Below, piece after piece: positions 1 through 4,726 of a stretch of DNA of 5,416 nucleotides. The DNA lies in NCBI GenBank assembly GCA_044865965.1, contig JBIOTP010000425.1, positions 1-5,416 on the forward strand, read 5' to 3'. This DNA is from Solirubrobacter sp044865965 (lineage in GTDB: Bacteria > Actinomycetota > Thermoleophilia > Solirubrobacterales > Solirubrobacteraceae). The position numbers and the translations under genes are program-made. Under the pieces are notes generated by a model that did no database searches, had not been told where the DNA came from, and saw only the letters and a program-made list of their open reading frames with translations. The first letter of the stretch is position 1; each line of letters opens with the position of its first letter.

Positions 1-2
1 CG

Positions 3-761
3 GCGCCGGAGTTCGAGGAGGTGGCCGCCGCCGTCGCAGGCGTGCCGTTCATGTCCCCCGAGCAGGGGCGGGTGATCTACGACCACGTGTGCAAGACCGG
101 CGCGCGCGACGTGCTGGAGCTCGGGACGGCGCACGGCGTCGGCGCCGCCTACCTCGCCGCGGCGGGCGCGCGCGTGACGACCGTCGACTTCGCGGGCGCC
201 GCCTACGACCCCGCGCCGGAGGACGTGCTGGCGCGCGCCGGCGTCGCCGATCGCGTCACCGTCGTGCGCGAGTTCTCCTCCTACACGTGGTGGCTGAAGG
301 AGCAGGTCGCCGCCCGCTCCGACGCCGCCGGCAACGTGGCGCCGTGCTTCGACTTCGTGTACCTCGACGGCGCGAAGAACTGGACGATCGACGGCCTCGC
401 GGTCGTGCTCGCGGAGAAGCTGCTGCGCCCCGGCGGCTGGCTGCTGATGGACGACCTCGACTGGACCTACGCGCAGGACCCGGGGCGCGAGGCGACCGAC
501 GGGATCGTGCACCGGGAGCTGTCCGAGCCCGAGCGCACCCAGCCGCACCTGCGCGCTGTGTTCGAGCTGATCGTCGCCCAGCACCCCTCGTTCACCGAGC
601 TGCGCATCCAGGACGAGTGGTGGGGCTGGGCGCGCAAGGCGCCCGGGGAGCCGCGCCGGCTGACGCTCGAGACCTCGCGGCCCCTCGGCGCGCTCGTGGC
701 GGGCGCCGCCCGGCGGGCGGTTCGACGCGCGCGCCGCCGTCTGCCATCATCGGGGCCGTGA
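3..761 (+). CDS. Class I SAM-dependent methyltransferase, probably 5'-truncated by the window edge
   Basis: This is a Rossmann-fold methyltransferase that moves a methyl group from S-adenosylmethionine to an unknown acceptor. Numbering from the GTG at 21, motif I is ELGTAHGVG (residues 33-41) and is followed by the acidic end of strand 2 in TTVDF (Asp56). FVYLDG (112-117) is the strand-4 motif, and LRPGGWLLMDDL (135-146) is the typical motif after it. The C-terminus is a basic, Arg-rich tail (about 229-240). GTG 21 is the first start codon in the window, but GAGGAG at 15-20 abuts it with no spacing. The frame is open back to base 3 and encodes APEFEEV, which reads like ordinary family sequence leading into the GVPFMSPEQG segment. 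I therefore infer that the real start lies left of the window. The family resembles Methyltransf_24-type enzymes often found near sugar or natural-product genes. The substrate cannot be told from sequence, and the gene may not share a role with the downstream synthase. Confidence 0.85.
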   Translation, partial: APEFEEVAAAVAGVPFMSPEQGRVIYDHVCKTGARDVLELGTAHGVGAAYLAAAGARVTTVDFAGAAYDPAPEDVLARAGVADRVTVVREFSSYTWWLKEQVAARSDAAGNVAPCFDFVYLDGAKNWTIDGLAVVLAEKLLRPGGWLLMDDLDWTYAQDPGREATDGIVHRELSEPERTQPHLRAVFELIVAQHPSFTELRIQDEWWGWARKAPGEPRRLTLETSRPLGALVAGAARRAVRRARRRLPSSGP

Positions 762-865
762 CGGCACTGCACGCCCACCGAGTATCCGCCGGCGTGCTCC
801 ACGTCCGCTGATCCTCGTCTCGAAGGAGTCCCTCTCGTGCCCCGCCGTCACCCATCGCCGTACCC
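762..865 (+). other. Intergenic leader region upstream of the acetolactate synthase gene
   Basis: This 104-base gap separates the methyltransferase stop from the synthase ATG at 866. It holds a clear Shine-Dalgarno sequence at 823-828 and the start of a 16-codon mini-ORF at 837. I found no convincing -35/-10 pair: TTCGAC at 721-726 and CATCAT at 745-750 are poor matches. There is no hairpin followed by a T-run that would mark a terminator. Whether the synthase is cotranscribed with the methyltransferase or has its own promoter here is undecided. Confidence 0.5.
823..828 (+). promoter_or_regulatory. Shine-Dalgarno AAGGAG, spaced for the mini-ORF start and not for the synthase
   Basis: AAGGAG is the best ribosome-binding match in the region. 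It ends 8 bases before the GTG at 837, which is ideal spacing, but 37 bases before the synthase ATG at 866, which is far too distant for direct initiation. No ATG, GTG or TTG occurs in the synthase frame between the in-frame stop TGA at 809-811 and ATG 866, so no alternative synthase start would use this site. Confidence 0.6.
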
Positions 866-887
866 ATGCGCGCCGCCGACGCGCTGA
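837..887 (+). CDS. Candidate 16-residue leader peptide overlapping the acetolactate synthase start
   Basis: Starting at GTG 837, eight bases after AAGGAG, this frame encodes MPRRHPSPYPCAPPTR and stops at TGA 885-887. It overlaps the first 22 bases of the synthase gene in a different frame. Six of its 16 residues are proline, including one Pro-Pro pair. It has no Ile, Leu or Val codon, so it does not look like a classical branched-chain amino acid attenuator peptide. A plausible role, by inference, is translational coupling: ribosomes loaded at the strong site terminate at 887 and restart at the nearby ATG 866. It may equally be a chance frame, since short open frames are frequent in GC-rich DNA. 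The well-placed ribosome-binding site is the only positive evidence. Confidence 0.35.
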   Translation: MPRRHPSPYPCAPPTR

Positions 888-2524
888 TCCGCGCGCTCGA
901 GCGCGCCGGCGTCGACGTCGTCTTCGGGCTGCCCGGAGGCGCCTGCCTGCCGCTCTACGACGCCCTCCACGACAGCCCGATCCGCCACGTGCTGATGCGC
1001 CACGAGGCCGCCGCCGGGCACGCCGCCGAGGGCTACGCGCGCGCCGGCGGCGGCGTCGGCGTGGCGTTCGCCACCAGCGGCCCGGGGGCGACGAACCTCG
1101 TCACCCCGATCGCCGACGCCCACATGGACTCGGTTCCGACCCTGTTCGTCACCGGGCAGGTGAAGACCGCCCTGCGCGGCACCGACGCGTTCCAGGAGAC
1201 CGACGTGATCGGCATCACGCAGCCGATCGTCAAGCACTCGATCGCCCTCGAGCGGCCCGACGACGCCGCCCAGGCCGTCGTCGACGCGCTGTTCCTGGCG
1301 AGCACCGGCCGCCCCGGCCCGGTGCTGATCGACGTGCCCGCCGACATCGCCGCGGCGCCGGCGCGCGACCGCCCCACCCACGCGCCGTCCTGGCCGGGGT
1401 ACCGGACGCTGCGGCGCCCGAACGGGCGCCAGGTCCGCCTCGCGGCGCAGGCGATCGCGGCGGCCCGGCGGCCGGTGCTGTACGCCGGCGGCGGCGTCGT
1501 GCAGGCCGGCGGCGCGGACGCCCTCGCCGCGCTCGCGGCCGCCGCCCGGCTGCCGGTCACCACGACGCTGATGGCGCTGGGGGCGTTCCCCGCCTCCGAC
1601 CCGCAGTGGCTCGGGATGCTCGGCATGCACGGGACGCGCGTGGCGAACTGCGCGATGGACGAGGCCGACCTGATCGTCGCCGTCGGGGCGCGCTTCGACG
1701 ACCGCGTGACCGGCGGGCTGGAGCACTTCGCGCCGGGCGCGAGCGTCGTCCACGTCGACGTCGACGCGTCGGAGATCGGCAAGAACGTCCCCGCAGACAT
1801 CCCGATCGTCGCCGACGCCCGGCTGGCGCTTGAGGCGATCGCCGCGGCGCTGCCCGTCCTCGATCCCGCCCGCCTGGCGGCGTGGTGGGAGCGCATCGAC
1901 GGCTGGCGCGAGGCGCGCGAGCCGCAGCCGTGTGACGGCGCCGTGTCCCCCGAGGCGGCGCTGGACGCGCTCGCCGCCCGGCTCGGCGACGCCATCGTCA
2001 CGACCGACGTCGGCCAGCACCAGATGTGGGCCGCGGCGCGGCTGCGCTTCGAGCGGCCGCGGCGCTGGATCACCTCCGGCGGGCTGGGGACGATGGGCTT
2101 CGGCCTGCCGGCGGCGCTCGGCGCCCAAGCCGCCGAGCCGGACGCGCGCGTCGTCTGCGTCAGCGGCGAGGGATCGCTGCTGATGAACGTCCAGGAGCTC
2201 GCGACCGCCGTCGAGGAGGAGCTGCCGGTCAAGCTGCTGCTGCTCGACAACGCCAGCCTCGGGATGGTCCGCCAGCAGCAGGACCTGTTCTGGGGCGGAC
2301 GGCGCACCGCCGTCGACCTCGGCGCGGGCCCGGACTGGGCGTGCCTCGCGGGCGCGTTCGGCGTCGCCGCGCGCTCGGTGTCCGAGCCGGGCGCGGTCGC
2401 CGACGCGCTCGACGAGACGCTCGCCGAGCCCGGCCCGGCGGTGCTGCACGTCAGGATCGCGCCGGAGGCGAACTGCCTGCCGATGTTCCGGCCCGGCGGG
2501 GCGGCGCGGGAGATGATCGGCTGA
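866..2524 (+). CDS. ilvB: Acetolactate (acetohydroxyacid) synthase large subunit, IlvB/IlvG type
   Basis: This thiamine diphosphate (TPP)-, Mg2+- and FAD-dependent enzyme condenses pyruvate with a second pyruvate or 2-ketobutyrate, the first shared step of valine, leucine and isoleucine synthesis. At 552 residues it matches E. coli IlvG and IlvB in length. The N-terminal TPP-binding domain (about 1-165) has FGLPGG (20-25), catalytic Glu47 in MRHEAAAGHAAEGYARA, SGPGATN (71-77) and Gln110 in FQETD. The middle FAD-associated domain (about 185-330) has GARFDDRVTGG (274-284). The C-terminal TPP domain (about 365-530) has TTDVGQHQMWAA and SGGLGTMGFGLPAALGA. Two positions are unusual: the metal motif is GEG (434-436) instead of GDG, and QQQ (470-472) has Gln471 where most homologues have Trp. 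ATG 866 is the only in-frame start after the stop at 809, and it places the N-terminus exactly where IlvG begins. No small regulatory subunit (ilvN/ilvM/ilvH) follows. A catabolic AlsS-type enzyme is less likely, given the close IlvG-like pattern to the C-terminal end. Confidence 0.93.
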   Translation: MRAADALIRALERAGVDVVFGLPGGACLPLYDALHDSPIRHVLMRHEAAAGHAAEGYARAGGGVGVAFATSGPGATNLVTPIADAHMDSVPTLFVTGQVKTALRGTDAFQETDVIGITQPIVKHSIALERPDDAAQAVVDALFLASTGRPGPVLIDVPADIAAAPARDRPTHAPSWPGYRTLRRPNGRQVRLAAQAIAAARRPVLYAGGGVVQAGGADALAALAAAARLPVTTTLMALGAFPASDPQWLGMLGMHGTRVANCAMDEADLIVAVGARFDDRVTGGLEHFAPGASVVHVDVDASEIGKNVPADIPIVADARLALEAIAAALPVLDPARLAAWWERIDGWREAREPQPCDGAVSPEAALDALAARLGDAIVTTDVGQHQMWAAARLRFERPRRWITSGGLGTMGFGLPAALGAQAAEPDARVVCVSGEGSLLMNVQELATAVEEELPVKLLLLDNASLGMVRQQQDLFWGGRRTAVDLGAGPDWACLAGAFGVAARSVSEPGAVADALDETLAEPGPAVLHVRIAPEANCLPMFRPGGAAREMIG

Positions 2525-3350
2525 TCCGCGCCAGCAGCGCCGCCGGGGTGTCCTCCGGCGTCACGCGGATGCGCGGCAGCGCCAGGGGGTCGTCGCCGGG
2601 CGCGGCGACCCCGGGGTCGGTCGTCGTCGCGCCGCGGTACCCCGCGGCCTTGACGGCCTGCTCGACGGTCGCGTCGTAGCGGCCGGCCGGGTAGCAGAAG
2701 AACCGCACCGCGACGTGGAACAGCCGGCGCAGCGCGGTGCGTGAGCCGGCGACCTCGCGCCGCAGCTCTTCCGGCCCCAGCGTCGTGAGGTCGGGATGCG
2801 TGAGCGTGTGCGCGGCGAGCTCCCAGCCGCGTGCGAGCAGCCCGCGGACGCGGCGGGGCGACAGTCCCCCGGCGACATGGAGGTTGTGGACCTCGAGATC
2901 GAGGACGCCCGGCCAGCCGAGCCGCCGCAGGGCGGGCGCGGCGACGCGCGACTGGCTCATGTAGCCGTCGTCGAACGTCACGACCACCGGGCGCCGCGGG
3001 AGCCCCGGTCCTCCGTGCCAGGCGGCCCAGACCTGCGAGAGCGTGACGCCGCGGTAGCCGGCCCGCGCCAGCCCGGCGAGCTGCGCCCGGAAGCGCGCCG
3101 CCGGCACCCACAGATCGCCATAGGGAGCGCCGGCCGGGGCGGTCCCGATCACGTGGTACATGAGGATCGGCACGGCGCCGTGGTGGTGCCCGCGGGCGAG
3201 CGGCGGGGCGAGCGGGCGGGCGGCGGGGCGACTCCGCCGCGCGGGCGGCGCGTGGCGGACCGTGACGTGCCGGTGGCCGGCGCTCCCGCAGCCGGCGGCC
3301 AGCAGCGCGCCGGCGACGACGGCGACGAGGGGGCCCGAGATGGCGCGCAT
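2451..3350 (-). CDS. Polysaccharide deacetylase (NodB/CE4 family), predicted lipoprotein
   Basis: This is a probable metal-dependent deacetylase that removes N-acetyl groups from an envelope or extracellular polysaccharide. Numbering from ATG 3350 (299 residues), residues 1-21 form a lipoprotein signal, MRAIS then a hydrophobic stretch ending LLAAGC. Cys21 is the predicted lipidation site, so the protein should be anchored outside the membrane. A Pro/Arg/Ala-rich linker (about 30-58) leads to PILMYH (61-66), typical of PgaB/IcaB-like members. The NodB motifs follow: TFDDGY (125-130, base Asp127 and metal Asp128), HTLTH (181-185, metal His pair) and FCYPAGRYD (218-226). ATG 3350 is preferred because GGTGGGA lies upstream. 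A GTG at 3365 would add five residues but has no ribosome-binding site. The gene begins 30 bases after selA on the same strand, so cotranscription is likely. Its last ~24 residues are read from the antisense of the synthase gene and look like non-conserved tail. The exact substrate (poly-N-acetylglucosamine, peptidoglycan or other) is unknown. Confidence 0.88.
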   Translation of the reverse strand: MRAISGPLVAVVAGALLAAGCGSAGHRHVTVRHAPPARRSRPAARPLAPPLARGHHHGAVPILMYHVIGTAPAGAPYGDLWVPAARFRAQLAGLARAGYRGVTLSQVWAAWHGGPGLPRRPVVVTFDDGYMSQSRVAAPALRRLGWPGVLDLEVHNLHVAGGLSPRRVRGLLARGWELAAHTLTHPDLTTLGPEELRREVAGSRTALRRLFHVAVRFFCYPAGRYDATVEQAVKAAGYRGATTTDPGVAAPGDDPLALPRIRVTPEDTPAALLARISRSSPAPPRRAGTSAGSSPPARS

Positions 3351-3380
3351 ACGCCATGTTCCCACCCGCTCAGGCGGCGA

Positions 3381-4691
3381 TCAATCGGATCGCGGACGCA
3401 TGGCCGCGGCGACCGCGCGCGCGGCCGCGTCGATCTCCGCCTCGGCCAGCGTCCGCGGGTCGAGCAGCAGGCGGCCGCCCTCGATCCGGCCCACCAGCGG
3501 CGGCTCGCCGGCACGCAGGGCCGCGGCAAGCGCATCCGGCGACGGATCCCCCAGCGCGACGACCGGGCCCGGCAGCTCGAGCAGCGGCAGCGCGCCGCCG
3601 CCGACGCGTGCCGTCGCCTCGACCACCTCGGCGCCGAGCGCCTCCGCGAGCCGCCGCGCCCGCGCAGCGAGCACGTCGGCCGGCGCCTCCAGCATCGCCA
3701 GCACCGGGATCTCCCGCCGCGCGCGCTCAGGATCGCGGTACAGCCGCAGCGTCGCCTCGAGTGCCGCCAGCGACAGCTTGTCGATCCGCAGGGCCCGCGC
3801 CAGCGGGTGCCCCCGCGCCGCCTCCACGGCGCTCGCCCGGCCGACCATCACGCCCGCCTGCGGGCCGCCGAGCAGCTTGTCGCCGGAGAAGCACACGAGC
3901 GCGGCGCCGGCCACCACCGAGCGCCGCACGGCCGGCTCGTCCGGGATCGCGACCAGCGCGCCCGAGCCGACGTCGTCGATCACCGGCACGCCGAGCTCGC
4001 ACAGCGCCTCGATCGCGACCTCCTCGACGAATCCGAGCTGGCGGAAGTTCGACGGGTGCACGCGCAGGATCGCGCCGGTGTCCGGTCCGATCGCCCCCGC
4101 GTAGTCGGCCAGGCGCGTCCGGTTGGTCGTCCCGACCTCCACGAGCCGCGCGCCGGCCTGCGCGATCACCTCCGGCACCCGGAAGCCGCCGCCGATCTCC
4201 ACGAGCTGCCCGCGCGAGACGACGACCGCCCGGCCCGGCCCGGCGAGCGCCGCCGCCGCCAGCAGCGCGGCGCCGGCGCCGTTGTTGACCGCGAAGCCCG
4301 CCTCGGCGCCGGTCAACTCCCGCAGCAGCCCCTCCACGTGCGCGTGCCGCGATCCGCGCGCGCCGCTCTCCAGGTCCAGCTCGAGGTTGGCGTAGCCCTC
4401 GGCCGCCCGCGCCACGGCCTCCCGCGCCGCCGCCGGCAGCGGCGCCCGCCCGAGGTTCGTGTGGACGATCACCCCGGTCGCGTTGAGCACCCGCCGCAGC
4501 GAGGGCCGCTCCGCCGCGCGCACCCACGCCCGCGCCCGCTCTGCGAGGTCCGCGGCGCCCGCGTCACCCTCCAGCAGCTCGACCCGGCGCTGCGCCAGCA
4601 CCGCCCGCGCGGCCGCGACCGCCAGCGCGCGCGGCGCGTCGACCTGCGCCGCCAGCGCGTCCACCGGGGGCAGCTCGCGCAGGGCATCCAT
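3381..4691 (-). CDS. selA: L-seryl-tRNA(Sec) selenium transferase (selenocysteine synthase)
   Basis: SelA is a cytoplasmic pyridoxal-phosphate enzyme that converts Ser-tRNA(Sec) to Sec-tRNA(Sec) using selenophosphate. The 436 residues are slightly short of the E. coli protein (about 460). Clear family landmarks are, in order: an N-terminal helical, tRNA-contacting region (1-60), LNATGVIVHTNLGRAPL (69-85), the NNGAGAALLAAAAL segment (136-149), VSRGQLVEIGGGFRVPEV (158-175), RVHPSNFRQLGF (210-221), PVIDDVGSG (236-244), SGDKLLGGPQAG (269-280) with Lys272 as the predicted cofactor lysine, and the C-terminal GGGALP and GRIEGGRLLLDPRTL motifs. All look intact, so the enzyme should be active. ATG 4691 gives the normal N-terminus; no strong Shine-Dalgarno precedes it. 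The gene is divergent from the mutase gene across only 35 bases and is followed closely by the deacetylase. The usual partners selB, selD and the tRNA(Sec) gene are not in this window. They are expected elsewhere if the genome makes selenoproteins. Confidence 0.95.
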   Translation of the reverse strand: MDALRELPPVDALAAQVDAPRALAVAAARAVLAQRRVELLEGDAGAADLAERARAWVRAAERPSLRRVLNATGVIVHTNLGRAPLPAAAREAVARAAEGYANLELDLESGARGSRHAHVEGLLRELTGAEAGFAVNNGAGAALLAAAALAGPGRAVVVSRGQLVEIGGGFRVPEVIAQAGARLVEVGTTNRTRLADYAGAIGPDTGAILRVHPSNFRQLGFVEEVAIEALCELGVPVIDDVGSGALVAIPDEPAVRRSVVAGAALVCFSGDKLLGGPQAGVMVGRASAVEAARGHPLARALRIDKLSLAALEATLRLYRDPERARREIPVLAMLEAPADVLAARARRLAEALGAEVVEATARVGGGALPLLELPGPVVALGDPSPDALAAALRAGEPPLVGRIEGGRLLLDPRTLAEAEIDAAARAVAAAMRPRSD

Positions 4692-4700
4692 CGCTCAGGG

Positions 4701-4706
4701 ACAGTA
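4701..4706 (-). promoter_or_regulatory. Candidate -10 element for selA (TACTGT)
   Basis: On the minus strand TACTGT fits the TAnnnT -10 pattern and ends 9 bases before the selA ATG. Transcription starting the usual 6-8 bases downstream would give an RNA with a 1-3 base leader, effectively leaderless. This agrees with the lack of a ribosome-binding site. No clear -35 hexamer is seen. This is pattern-based only. Confidence 0.35.
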
Positions 4707-4714
4707 CCCCGGAG

Positions 4715-4720
4715 TACCCT
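4715..4720 (+). promoter_or_regulatory. Candidate -10 element for the mutase gene, leaderless arrangement (TACCCT)
   Basis: TACCCT fits TAnnnT and ends 6 bases before ATG 4727, so transcription would begin at or next to the A of the start codon. A TAnnnT motif at this distance is the known signature of leaderless mRNAs in actinobacteria and Deinococcus. The absence of an AGGAG-like site before ATG 4727 fits. No good -35 is visible at 17-18 bases upstream. Confidence 0.4.
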
Positions 4721-4726
4721 GCGGGC

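Larger units (their letters stand above)
4692..4726. promoter_or_regulatory. 35-base divergent intergenic region between selA and the mutase gene, with a phased direct repeat
   Basis: All control sequence for two divergent genes must lie in or around these 35 bases. The interval contains two copies of AGTACCC, at 4703-4709 and 4713-4719, spaced exactly 10 bases start to start, so both face the same side of the helix. Each copy overlaps one of the candidate -10 elements (selA on the minus strand, mutase on the plus strand). The repeats could be a binding site for a regulator acting on both genes, or an accident of two similar -10 elements. No strong Shine-Dalgarno sequence is present for either gene. 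Confidence 0.45.

Noticed and set aside
837..868. Frameshift or -1 slip joining the mini-ORF to the synthase
   Set aside because: The frame relation would allow it, but no slippery heptamer is seen. The synthase from ATG 866 already begins exactly where IlvG begins, so no N-terminal sequence is missing.
837..887. Classical branched-chain amino acid attenuator peptide
   Set aside because: The peptide has no Ile, Leu or Val codon, and no alternative terminator hairpin with a T-run lies between it and the synthase. Only a coupling role remains plausible.
848..2449. 533-codon open frame antisense to the acetolactate synthase gene
   Set aside because: Its translation is Arg/Gly/Asp/His-rich with no recognisable domain. 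It mirrors the third-position GC bias of the well-supported synthase gene, a common artefact in DNA this GC-rich.
2542..2559. GCCGG/CCGGC hairpin just past the synthase stop, considered as a terminator
   Set aside because: The stem is short and bulged, no T-run follows on either strand, and it lies within deacetylase coding sequence. Such stems are expected by chance in DNA of this composition.
1033..3357. 774-codon minus-strand open frame covering the deacetylase region in another frame
   Set aside because: The alternative frame carries the lipobox and all NodB motifs, while this one shows no family signature.
3351..3380. tRNA(Sec) or another RNA gene next to selA
   Set aside because: The gaps on both sides of selA are only 30-35 bases, too short for a tRNA, and no cloverleaf-like sequence was seen elsewhere in the window.
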